NCBI GenBank assembly: GCA_964558465.1
Contig: CAZLEF010000006.1
Span: 1-64,000, forward strand
From: JACJYC01 sp964558465
GTDB taxonomy: Bacteria > Bacteroidota > Bacteroidia > Chitinophagales > Saprospiraceae
DNA: 64,000 nt
Direction: 5' to 3'
This document shows, piece after piece, positions 54,013 through 62,190 of this stretch (its first letter is position 1; each line of letters starts with the position of its first letter). The notes under the pieces were generated by a model, which made no database searches, was not told the origin of the DNA, and saw only the letters and a list, made by a program, of their open reading frames with translations. Position numbers and translations under genes: made by a program.

Positions 54013-56058
54013 ATGACACGAATGGAATTACACGAATCCCTTTATCTCGACCGCGACATCAGCTGGCTCTCTTTTAATCACCGGGTATTGCAGGAAGCGC
54101 AGAACCCGGCTACGCCGCTATATGAAAGGATCAAATTCCTGGCAATTTTCAGCAGCAACCTGGATGAATTTTACCGGGTGCGAGTGGCCTCGCTCCGCAG
54201 CTTCCGGCAATTGAAAAAAGCGACCAGAAAGGCATTGGAAGTAAAACCAAGGCGGCAGTTGAAACAGATCCGGGCTATTGTTGAAGCCCAGCAACTGGAA
54301 TTTGGAAGGATCTTTAAGCTGGAAATATTGCCCGCTCTGGAAAGGGAAGGGATATTCCTGCTGGAAGAACAGGATTTTAGCGTGGAACAAACCCTGTTTG
54401 CCGAAAATTTTTTCAAAGAAAAAATCCAGCCTGCCATTGATATTATTTGGCTTTCTGATAAAACACCCCCTCCCTTTTTGAAAAATAAGGCCATCTATTT
54501 ATTCATCCGTTTTCCCGGCTCCGAAGATCTTGCGCTGATGGAGATCCCCTCCGCCGCTGTTCAAAGGTTCATCATTTTGCCCCCCGCAGATGGACAGCGG
54601 CTGGCGGTCGCTTTTTTAGATGATGTCATCCGCTTGAACCTGGGTCAGATTTTGCACAGACCCATTGAAGGGGCTTTTGCCGTTAAACTCTCCCGGGATG
54701 CGGAAATGTATATTGAAGATGAATATTCCGGAGATTTGGTAGCCAAGATCCGAAAAGGCCTCGAAAACCGGCATATCGGCCTGCCCACTCGTTTTCTTTA
54801 CGACAGCAGCGCTCCTGCCACCCTTGTTCAAAAAATTAAAAATCTCCTGGGGCTGAATAAAAATGATATGATCCCCGGCGCCAGGTACCACAATTTTAAT
54901 GATTTTTTTGCATTCCCCTGCCCTGAGGACCGCCCGCACCTGCATGATGCCCCACAACCGCCATTGCCCCACCCGGAGATGGAGCGGGCAAACTCTATCC
55001 TCCAATTGATGGAACGGGAAGACCAGGTCTTGCATTTTCCGTATCATAAATATGCTTATGTCCTCCGGTTGCTGGACGAAGCCGCTTCCACGCCTTCCGT
55101 CAAATCCATCCGGATTACCTTGTACAGATTGGCTACACCCTCCCTGATCATCACCTCCTTGCTGAAAGCATGTAATCATCAAAAAGAAGTAGTTGTATTC
55201 ATCGAAGCAAAGGCCAGGTTTGATGAGGCATCCAATCTGGAAGCCGGGGAAATGCTTACCCGGGCCGGCGCCAAAGTCTATTATAGCTATCCGGGCATCA
55301 AGGTACACGCCAAGCTATTGCTGATCGAATCAGACCGGAAGGGGACTCCGTTTTATTACGGGTACCTGAGTACCGGCAACTTTAATGAAAAAACCGCGGG
55401 GATCTACGCCGACCATGCACTTTTCACCTGCGATCCGCGCCTGACCAGAGATATGGTCAGGGTTTTTAATCTGTTGGAGCGAAAAATCATCAAACCCGAT
55501 ACCAAACATTTATTTGTCGCGCCCTTTGATCTCCGGGAGAGGTTTTATCAATTAATCGACAAAGAAATTGAACGGGCGAAATCCGGGCTTGAAGGAATCA
55601 TCATCGCAAAACTGAACAGCCTTGAAGATAAAGCAATGATCGACAAGTTGTACCAGGCCGGTCAGGCAGGGGTGCGGATCCAATTGATCGTCAGGGGGAT
55701 TTTCTGCCTGAAGACCGGAATAGAAGGTCTGAGCCCAAATATTCAGGCGACTTCCATTGTTGAGCGTTACCTTGAACACGCAAGGGTTTTTATTTTTGGC
55801 GGAGCCGGACAGGAAAAGATCTTTCTGGCTTCAGCAGACTGGATGAACCGGAATCTGGATCATAGAATTGAGGTGGCAATCCCCGTGTACAATCCCAGGA
55901 TCCAGGCGCAGATCAGGCGGATCGTTGATATTCAGCTCAAAGACACCTGCAAGGCCAGAATCCTGGACGAACGCCTCGAAAACCGGTTCAGACCCCAGGA
56001 ACCGGGTCTGAAATCCCCGCAGACGCTGATATATCAATTAACCAGGGATGGAATGTAA
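54013..56058 (+). CDS. ppk1: Polyphosphate kinase 1
   Basis: This protein of about 681 residues polymerises phosphate from ATP into polyphosphate and can run in reverse. It has the PPK N-terminal domain (RDISWLSFNHRVLQEA, FLAIFSSNLDEFYRVRVASLR), the middle head domain, and two phospholipase-D-like halves. The phosphorylated histidine motif is GIKVHAKLLLIE and the second catalytic histidine is in VERYLEHARVFIFGGAG; YGYLSTGNFNEKTAGIYADHALFT is also typical. The start is at 54013 or 54022, close to the conserved domain; the ATG at 53956 would add residues unlike the family and overlaps likely promoter sequence. It is divergent from the receptor gene. Confidence 0.93.
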   Translation: MTRMELHESLYLDRDISWLSFNHRVLQEAQNPATPLYERIKFLAIFSSNLDEFYRVRVASLRSFRQLKKATRKALEVKPRRQLKQIRAIVEAQQLEFGRIFKLEILPALEREGIFLLEEQDFSVEQTLFAENFFKEKIQPAIDIIWLSDKTPPPFLKNKAIYLFIRFPGSEDLALMEIPSAAVQRFIILPPADGQRLAVAFLDDVIRLNLGQILHRPIEGAFAVKLSRDAEMYIEDEYSGDLVAKIRKGLENRHIGLPTRFLYDSSAPATLVQKIKNLLGLNKNDMIPGARYHNFNDFFAFPCPEDRPHLHDAPQPPLPHPEMERANSILQLMEREDQVLHFPYHKYAYVLRLLDEAASTPSVKSIRITLYRLATPSLIITSLLKACNHQKEVVVFIEAKARFDEASNLEAGEMLTRAGAKVYYSYPGIKVHAKLLLIESDRKGTPFYYGYLSTGNFNEKTAGIYADHALFTCDPRLTRDMVRVFNLLERKIIKPDTKHLFVAPFDLRERFYQLIDKEIERAKSGLEGIIIAKLNSLEDKAMIDKLYQAGQAGVRIQLIVRGIFCLKTGIEGLSPNIQATSIVERYLEHARVFIFGGAGQEKIFLASADWMNRNLDHRIEVAIPVYNPRIQAQIRRIVDIQLKDTCKARILDERLENRFRPQEPGLKSPQTLIYQLTRDGM

Positions 56059-56067
56059 TTAATTTGA

Positions 56068-56649
56068 TTACACTCTCGGACATTTTTTAATAGCTGAAAG
56101 GTTGTCAATCAGGATATTGCCACGCCTTAAAAACCGCTTTTCACTGAAAAATGCCTCCAGGACGATAAACCGGACCGGTTTTTCAGGGGTGAACCGGACT
56201 TCGTATGTCTTCCAGTCCGGATGCTCGACGAGCGGGCTCTCAAACAGGAGTTGGTCCTTGCCACAGACCGTTTCAGCGCCCCAGACCCTGATTTTAATGG
56301 ATTGGTTGTAATTTGAATAGGTATCGGAATGGGCAAGGTCAAAAGTGAAGGTATAACAATCCGGCGCGGTAAGGGGTTCTTTCAGGCGCTGGCCGATGCT
56401 TTCCCAGGTACCGTTGTCCCGGGTGATCAGCCCGACGTAGGTCTCTCCTTCCGATGGTTCATTAAAAACCCCCCAGGGGCCGGGTAATATATCCGGGGTG
56501 GTGCCGGGCTCACAGCCATGCCAGCCAACCGGTACCGTTGCATCCTGGGGTTCTCCCTCGAAAGATGCATTGTTCAGGAAAATTTTCTGTGCCGGAACAG
56601 ATAAAAGGCCTCCGGCGACGAGGCTGATGATCAGACAATATTTTATCAT
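56068..56649 (-). CDS. Exported beta-sandwich protein, function unknown
   Basis: This 193-residue protein has a signal peptide (LLSVPAQ) and a single domain starting IFLNNASFEGEPQDATVPVGWHGCE and ending IDNLSAIKKCPRV. The N-x-SFEG opening, GTWESIGQRLKEPLTAPDCYTFTFDLA and the final I-D-N-L strand are the pattern of a galactose-binding-like jelly roll. It probably binds a glycan or another surface ligand in the periplasm or on the outside. It carries no sorting tail. It is convergent with ppk1 and lies 47 bp upstream of the end of ilvN on the same strand side. Confidence 0.75.
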   Translation of the reverse strand: MIKYCLIISLVAGGLLSVPAQKIFLNNASFEGEPQDATVPVGWHGCEPGTTPDILPGPWGVFNEPSEGETYVGLITRDNGTWESIGQRLKEPLTAPDCYTFTFDLAHSDTYSNYNQSIKIRVWGAETVCGKDQLLFESPLVEHPDWKTYEVRFTPEKPVRFIVLEAFFSEKRFLRRGNILIDNLSAIKKCPRV

Positions 56650-56696
56650 TCGGAAAAGGGTTATACAAGTTAAACGCGGTTCAACCGGCTTTTATC

Positions 56697-57230
56697 TTAA
56701 TTCTGGCTGGAATTTTTCTCCAGCGACCGGAGATAGGTACTCAGGCGTTCCATTGCTTTTACAACAGCTACCCGCCCCGAACGGACAAATTCATAAATTC
56801 CGATTTCCCGGAGGTCGGCCAGCAAGGCTTCCGTATCCCGCTCGTGTCCTGTTTTTTCAATGACCACATACTCCGGTTCAATGGAGAGAATTCTGGCGTT
56901 GTATGACCGGATGAGGGTCTCCACTTTGTCGCTGTTGGTGAAAATATGGGTAGGCACTTTGTACAAGGCAATTTCCTGATATACAATTTCGTGGGGTTCA
57001 TAAAAAAAAGCCTTCAGTACATCCACCTGTTTGTCTAGTTGCGCCACCAGCTTTTCCACCATTTCGTGCGTCGTTTCAACCACGATCGTGAAGCGGTGGA
57101 TGCCGGGCATGGAGGATTTGGAGGTCGTCAGGCTTTCAACGTTGATATGCCTGCGGGTGAAAATAGAAACCACCCGGGATAAAAGCCCGGTCTGGTTTTC
57201 CGTGAAAACGGTGAGCGTATATTTTTTCAT
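56697..57230 (-). CDS. ilvN: Acetolactate synthase small (regulatory) subunit
   Basis: This 177-residue protein starts MKKYTLTVFTENQTGLLSRVVSIFTRRHINVESL, the ACT domain of the regulatory subunit, which binds valine and tunes the catalytic subunit. A C-terminal domain follows (about 80-170). I use the ATG at 57230, 10 bp after the ilvB stop; the longer frame from 57368 overlaps ilvB and has no family resemblance. It is the last gene of the ilvD-ilvB-ilvN operon. Confidence 0.92.
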   Translation of the reverse strand: MKKYTLTVFTENQTGLLSRVVSIFTRRHINVESLTTSKSSMPGIHRFTIVVETTHEMVEKLVAQLDKQVDVLKAFFYEPHEIVYQEIALYKVPTHIFTNSDKVETLIRSYNARILSIEPEYVVIEKTGHERDTEALLADLREIGIYEFVRSGRVAVVKAMERLSTYLRSLEKNSSQN

Positions 57231-57240
57231 TTCCTGCAGT

Positions 57241-58995
57241 TTAATGCTCCTGGGTGAGTTTGATTTCGCTGACGGATGCCCCGGAAGGCACCATTGGAAA
57301 TACATTGTCTTCTTTTTCCACCTGTACATGAAGCAGGTACGGACCGCTGGCGGCCAGCATTTCTGCAACAGCGCCTTTTAATTCTTCTGGTTTCGATATC
57401 TTCCTTCCGGGAACGCCAAACCCTTCCGCAATCTTCACGAAATCAGGGTTTTTCAATTCTACGGATGAATAACGCCGGTCAAAAAACAATTGCTGCCATT
57501 GCCGAACCATGCCAAGGAAGTTATTGTCCAGAATAACAATTTTGACGCCAACCTCCCATTGGGAGCACATGCCCAATTCCTGCAAAGTCATCTGAAAGCC
57601 TCCATCCCCGATAAAGGCCACTACCTGGCGGTGGGGTTGAGCCAGCTTGGCGCCAAATGCAGCCGGCAGCCCGTAACCCATCGTACCCGCGCCTCCGGAA
57701 GAAACCCACTGATTCGTATCCTCAAACCGGTAATAACGTGCAGCAACCATTTGGTGCTGACCTACATCGGTTGCAACAATCGCCAGACCCTCTGTCTGAT
57801 CGCAAACCTCTTTTACCACCATGCCCATCCTGATCTGATTGTCAGCGCCTGGTTGCATGTCTTTGTGGATCACCAATTCCGTTTCGGTCCGGAAACATTC
57901 GCGAAAGGACTCTATCCATTCCGGATACGTTTTTTCGTGTACAAGCGGCAGCAACTCTTCCAGCGCCAATTTGGCGTCGGAATGCACGGCAACGGTTGCT
58001 TTTACATTTTTGTTGATCTCCGAAGCGTCAATTTCGATATGAATAACCTTTGCCTGTTTGGCATAACTGTCCAGGCGGCCGGTTACCCGGTCATCAAACC
58101 GCATGCCGACAGCAATCAGTACGTCGCACTCGTTTTGTTTGATATTCGGGCCGTAATTGCCGTGCATGCCCAGCATGCCCATGTTTAAAGGGTGGCTTGC
58201 AGGAATGGTCGACAACCCGTGGATGGTACAGCCAACGGGGATGCCTGTTTTCTCGATAAAATGTCTGAATACCTCTTGGGCGTGGGCAATCTGTATGCCA
58301 TGTCCGGCGAGGATCATCGGCTTTTGCGACGAATTGATCAGATCGGCAGCTGCCTGAAGGGATTCCCTACTTGGTTTGGGATAGGGATGGTAACTGCGGA
58401 TATAGGGCTTTTTCTCGTAGGCGAACTCGAATTTTTCAATCTGCGCATTTTTGGTAATGTCAATAACTACCGGCCCCGGCCGTCCGGAATTGGCGATATA
58501 AAAGGCCTTGGCAAAAACGGATGGAATTTCAGCGGCCCTGGTGACCTGGTAGTTCCATTTGGTCAATGGAATGGTACAGTTAATGACATCCGTTTCCTGG
58601 AACGCATCAGAACCCAGGAGATGACTGGCCACCTGCCCGGTAATGCATACGAGCGGGGTGGAGTCCATCATGGCGTCGGAAATACCGGTAATGAGATTGG
58701 TGGCGCCTGGGCCGGAGGTAGCCATGCAAACACCGGTTTTCCGGGTTACCCTGGCGTAGCCTTCGGCAGCATGGATGGCGCCTTGTTCGTGCCGGGGCAG
58801 GATATGCCGCAATCTGTCCTGGTAATCATACAAGGCGTCGTATACGGGCATAATAGCGCCTCCGGGATACCCGAAAATGGTATCGACCCCCTCTTCTAAC
58901 AAACAACGCAGAACCGCTTCTGCTCCGCTGATCTGTTGAGCAGGGGGCGTCGGAACGGGTTCGAAATCCATCTGATTTTTGCTAATGGCACTCAT
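57241..58995 (-). CDS. ilvB: Acetolactate synthase large (catalytic) subunit
   Basis: This 584-residue thiamine-diphosphate enzyme joins two pyruvates, or pyruvate and 2-oxobutyrate, in the first step of valine, leucine and isoleucine synthesis. Landmarks are GAEAVLRCLLEEGVDTIFGYPGGAIMPVYD, the catalytic glutamate in RHEQGAIHAAEGYARVT, SGPGATNLITGISDAMMDSTPLV, and the ThDP-metal motif GDGGFQMTLQEL...NNNFLG-like stretch (ILDNNFLGMVRQWQ). It lies 18 bp after ilvD and 10 bp before ilvN. Confidence 0.95.
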   Translation of the reverse strand: MSAISKNQMDFEPVPTPPAQQISGAEAVLRCLLEEGVDTIFGYPGGAIMPVYDALYDYQDRLRHILPRHEQGAIHAAEGYARVTRKTGVCMATSGPGATNLITGISDAMMDSTPLVCITGQVASHLLGSDAFQETDVINCTIPLTKWNYQVTRAAEIPSVFAKAFYIANSGRPGPVVIDITKNAQIEKFEFAYEKKPYIRSYHPYPKPSRESLQAAADLINSSQKPMILAGHGIQIAHAQEVFRHFIEKTGIPVGCTIHGLSTIPASHPLNMGMLGMHGNYGPNIKQNECDVLIAVGMRFDDRVTGRLDSYAKQAKVIHIEIDASEINKNVKATVAVHSDAKLALEELLPLVHEKTYPEWIESFRECFRTETELVIHKDMQPGADNQIRMGMVVKEVCDQTEGLAIVATDVGQHQMVAARYYRFEDTNQWVSSGGAGTMGYGLPAAFGAKLAQPHRQVVAFIGDGGFQMTLQELGMCSQWEVGVKIVILDNNFLGMVRQWQQLFFDRRYSSVELKNPDFVKIAEGFGVPGRKISKPEELKGAVAEMLAASGPYLLHVQVEKEDNVFPMVPSGASVSEIKLTQEH

Positions 58996-59013
58996 GGTTC
59001 GCCGGATTTTATT

Positions 59014-60693
59014 TTAAAATTCGTCTGTTACGCAGCCTTCGCTGGCCGAAGACACGGTCATGGCATATTTTCTCAATAACCCGGAAGTAGCCGGGAGCGG
59101 AGGCGCTGTCCAGGCAGCCCTTCTTCTGTCGGTTTCCTGCTGATCGATATGGGCATGTATACGGTTATTAGCGGCGTCGATGGTGATCAGGTCTCCATCC
59201 TGTAACAAAGCGATCAAGCCTCCTTCCTGGGCTTCAGGGGTGATATGCCCGACCACAAAACCATGGGTTCCGCCGGAAAAACGACCATCGGTAATCAAAG
59301 CGACGGAACTGCCAAGTCCCTCTCCCATAATGGCCGAGGTGGGTTTCAACATTTCTGGCATTCCGGGGGCGCCTTTGGGACCGCAATAACGGATCACCAC
59401 CACATCGCCCTTTTGCAGTTTTTTATTTTTAATGGCTTCGTTCACGGCTTCTTCCCCGTCAAACACCCTTGCGCGGCCCTCAAAAAGCTCACCTTCTTTG
59501 CCTGTTATTTTGGCGACGGCGCCTTTTTCAGCCAGGTTGCCATACAGGATTTGAATATGTCCGGTGGGTTTCAAAGGGGTGTCAACAGGGCGGATAATGG
59601 TTTGCCCGCCAGATAGCGGTGCGGCCCCTGCCAGGTTCTCGCCCAGGGTTTTACCGGTTACGGTCAGGCAATGACCATGTAAAAACCCGGCTTCCAACAG
59701 CAATTTCATGACCGCCTGTACGCCGCCAACCCTGAAAAGGTCTTCCATTACATATTTGCCGCTTGGTTTAAGGTCGGCAAGAAAGGGTGTTTTTTGGCTG
59801 ATGCGCTGGAAGTGGTCAATGGTCAAAGGCACGCCAACCGACTTGGCAATGGCAATGAGGTGAAGTACAGCATTGGTGCTGCCGCCCAGGGCCGTCACCA
59901 CGGTTATGGCATTTTCGAAGGCTTCCGGGGTCATGATGTCCCGGGGTTTGATATCTTTCTCCAATAAATGCCGGATGGCCTTACCGACCCGGTGGCAATC
60001 ATCCAGTTTTTCCGGACCGTTCGCAGGAAAAGAGGCATTATTGGGCAGGCTCATGCCCAGCGCTTCAATCGCAGAAGCCATGGTGTTGGCGGTGTACATG
60101 CCTCCGCAGGCGCCCGGCCCCGGGCAGGCATTGTTGACCACCCCCCGGAAATCTTCCTCTGAAATGCTGCCTGCAATCCGCCTGCCCAGCGCTTCAAAGG
60201 CAGATACCACATCCAGCGCCTGGCCTTTGTAATGCCCGGGGCTGATGGTGCCGCCATAAACAAGGATGGCAGGCCGGTTCAGGCGGCCGATTGCCATCAT
60301 GGCGCCAGGCATGTTTTTATCGCACCCGACAACAGGCACGACCGCGTCGTACCATTGGGCGGAAGCCACCGTTTCAATTGAATCAGCAATGATATCTCTT
60401 GAAGGAAGGGAATACCGCATTCCGGAAGTACCCATTGAAATTCCGTCGCTCACCCCGATGGTGTGGAAAATCAACCCTACCAGGTCATTCTCCCCTACCC
60501 CTTGTTTTACAATTTGTGCCAGGCCGTTGAGGTGCATGTTGCAGGGATTACCCTCCCAACCGGTGCTGACAATGCCGACCTGGGCCTTTTGCATATCCGC
60601 AAGCGATAACCCTGCGCCCATCAGCATGGCTTGTGCGGCGGGTTGGGTTTCATCCTGCGTTACCCGGCGGCTATATTTATTCAATCCATCCAT
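59014..60693 (-). CDS. ilvD: Dihydroxy-acid dehydratase
   Basis: This 559-residue iron-sulfur enzyme dehydrates 2,3-dihydroxy-isovalerate and its methylvalerate homologue to the 2-keto acids, the third step of branched-chain amino acid synthesis. Cluster and active-site motifs are seen: NPCNMHL, VVGCDKNMPGAMMA, CPGPGACGGMYTANTMA, GGSTNAVLHLIAIA and the C-terminal DGRFSGGTHGFVVGHITPEA. It is the first gene of the operon, with a 142-bp upstream gap that carries a short candidate leader frame. A near -7 element (TATTTTTA) lies about 30-40 bp before the start. Confidence 0.95.
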   Translation of the reverse strand: MDGLNKYSRRVTQDETQPAAQAMLMGAGLSLADMQKAQVGIVSTGWEGNPCNMHLNGLAQIVKQGVGENDLVGLIFHTIGVSDGISMGTSGMRYSLPSRDIIADSIETVASAQWYDAVVPVVGCDKNMPGAMMAIGRLNRPAILVYGGTISPGHYKGQALDVVSAFEALGRRIAGSISEEDFRGVVNNACPGPGACGGMYTANTMASAIEALGMSLPNNASFPANGPEKLDDCHRVGKAIRHLLEKDIKPRDIMTPEAFENAITVVTALGGSTNAVLHLIAIAKSVGVPLTIDHFQRISQKTPFLADLKPSGKYVMEDLFRVGGVQAVMKLLLEAGFLHGHCLTVTGKTLGENLAGAAPLSGGQTIIRPVDTPLKPTGHIQILYGNLAEKGAVAKITGKEGELFEGRARVFDGEEAVNEAIKNKKLQKGDVVVIRYCGPKGAPGMPEMLKPTSAIMGEGLGSSVALITDGRFSGGTHGFVVGHITPEAQEGGLIALLQDGDLITIDAANNRIHAHIDQQETDRRRAAWTAPPLPATSGLLRKYAMTVSSASEGCVTDEF

Positions 60694-60774
60694 TTTAGGG
60701 ATCTGTAATTTTGCAGCGGTAAAAATAAGACGGCTCTATGGTCCGCAGAATTCTTTTTGTGAAAGACTTACGAC

Positions 60775-60834
60775 CTAGACGACAGGAAGAAATGAATTTA
60801 AATAACTAAATATCAACACTTTAAATACCTTCAT
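60775..60834 (-). CDS. Possible 19-residue leader peptide of the ilv operon
   Basis: A 19-codon frame starts one base after the alpha/beta hydrolase stop and reads MKVFKVLIFSYLNSFLPVV. Eight of 19 residues are Val, Leu or Ile, and it ends in Val-Val, which is the style of attenuation leader peptides before branched-chain amino acid operons. I could not find a convincing terminator and antiterminator between it and ilvD. The region is A/T-rich, so a hydrophobic frame can arise by chance. Confidence 0.3.
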   Translation of the reverse strand: MKVFKVLIFSYLNSFLPVV

Positions 60835-60835
60835 C

Positions 60836-61696
60836 TTACGAATTGCAATATTGTTCAAGCCAATCGAGCAAAAGCGCTCTGAGCCGGCCGTCCTCGTGTG
60901 CCCAGGCGCAGGAATCCAGATGAGTGCCGTTGGGTACCACTTCGAACACCGTCGGGGCCTGATTCACTTCTTTCAGCTTTTGTATAAACGAACAGGTTGA
61001 TTTGAATTCCACCAGGCCGTCCTGTTCACCGTGGATGCATAACACGGGAATGCGTTCATGACTGGTCAACTGGTCGTAGGGGTTTGCCTGACTGAATAGC
61101 GGGCCTTCCCTTTGGCCCGCAAAACCGGTGAGCATCAGTGAAGGCGCCATCTGCCGAAGGTTCAAAGGCGCACCGCAAAGGAAAAGGCCTGCAAGGTCGG
61201 TCCTGGAAAGACCTGTGCCTTTTCTGGATTCCTCATCCAAAACGGTCAATGCGGCAAGGTTTCCGCCTGCCGACATGCCACCCAGTATGATCCGCGGAGC
61301 AATACCCGATTCGGATTGACCGGCTGCCAGAATTTTTTTCAAAAGAGCGGCCAGGTCATTCCGGATATGGGTGAAATTATAAACAGGAATGCGCCGGACG
61401 GACGGCAGGTAAACCTCATAACCCCGGGAAGCAAGAACTTTGGCGTTGGGCAGAAAAAACTCCGGTTTTCCAAACCGCCATCCGCCTCCGTGAAAGTATA
61501 CAACCACCGCATGCTTACGCGGCGCCCCGGGCAGCGGGTTCACCCTGAGCAAATACTGCCGGCCATGTTTGCCGTATTGCAACCTTGTGATTTTCAGGTC
61601 GCCAGTATCTACTCTGGACAAATTATACCAGAATCCGGGCAAAGAAACCATCTCATGGGCTCTGGTTCCTTTTGGAATGGGAATCGTGATTTTCAT
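60836..61696 (-). CDS. Alpha/beta hydrolase, HSL/esterase type
   Basis: This 286-residue protein has the oxyanion-hole motif YFHGGGWRFG, the nucleophile elbow GGMSAGGNLAAL, the acid in CIHGEQDGLV and the histidine in PNGTHLDSC, giving a full catalytic triad. It lacks a signal peptide, so it is probably cytoplasmic. The nucleophile elbow is G-M-S-A-G rather than the more usual G-D-S-A-G of the hormone-sensitive lipase family. Substrate is unknown; carboxylesterase activity is the default inference. I start at the ATG at 61696; the frame from 61726 adds ten residues. Confidence 0.85.
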   Translation of the reverse strand: MKITIPIPKGTRAHEMVSLPGFWYNLSRVDTGDLKITRLQYGKHGRQYLLRVNPLPGAPRKHAVVVYFHGGGWRFGKPEFFLPNAKVLASRGYEVYLPSVRRIPVYNFTHIRNDLAALLKKILAAGQSESGIAPRIILGGMSAGGNLAALTVLDEESRKGTGLSRTDLAGLFLCGAPLNLRQMAPSLMLTGFAGQREGPLFSQANPYDQLTSHERIPVLCIHGEQDGLVEFKSTCSFIQKLKEVNQAPTVFEVVPNGTHLDSCAWAHEDGRLRALLLDWLEQYCNS

Positions 61697-61809
61697 TTCC
61701 AATCCGGCGATTTGAAATAAAAACACAAGTTAGGAGGATTTTCGAAAAAAAAACCGGGAGGTTTGGACAGAAATGCCGACCGGATTCGCAGATCCTGAAA
61801 GAAACCGGA

Positions 61810-62043
61810 TCAGGAACCGGGAATCAGCCGTTTACCGGTTTCCACCAGTTTTTTGATCATTTGAACATCCGGGAGGGTGATCTCTTGCTGAAGGGTTTCC
61901 GTTGGTTCTTCCTGTTCAAGGGTTATCTGGCTGGTATCACGGTAGGTTTCCAACTGTTTTACCTGCTGAAGGTATACATAGGAAGATATGCTGGCGGCGC
62001 CAATGAGAACAAGCAGTGCAGTGCGGGCAGATTTTTTTTCCAT
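61810..62043 (-). CDS. Very small single-span membrane protein
   Basis: This 77-residue protein has a short positive N-terminus, one hydrophobic segment (about 8-26, ALLVLIGAASISSYVYL) and a polar, glutamate-rich tail of about 50 residues with coiled-coil tendency. I do not recognise a family. It is flanked by the ABC ATPase and hydrolase genes on the same strand with gaps of 113-147 bp. That it encodes protein is supported only by the clear N-terminal anchor. Confidence 0.55.
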   Translation of the reverse strand: MEKKSARTALLVLIGAASISSYVYLQQVKQLETYRDTSQITLEQEEPTETLQQEITLPDVQMIKKLVETGKRLIPGS

Positions 62044-62190
62044 GGCCTAATGATCAGTACAGTAGGTAAAATTATTCAGAATCAGGCGCTGGAGTTTATT
62101 TTTTTCGACAATCGCCGGTAAATACCAGACAAGATTCAATTTACATAGACGGTATAAACAGAAAAATCGTTGCTCAAAACGGCTTTTTTT

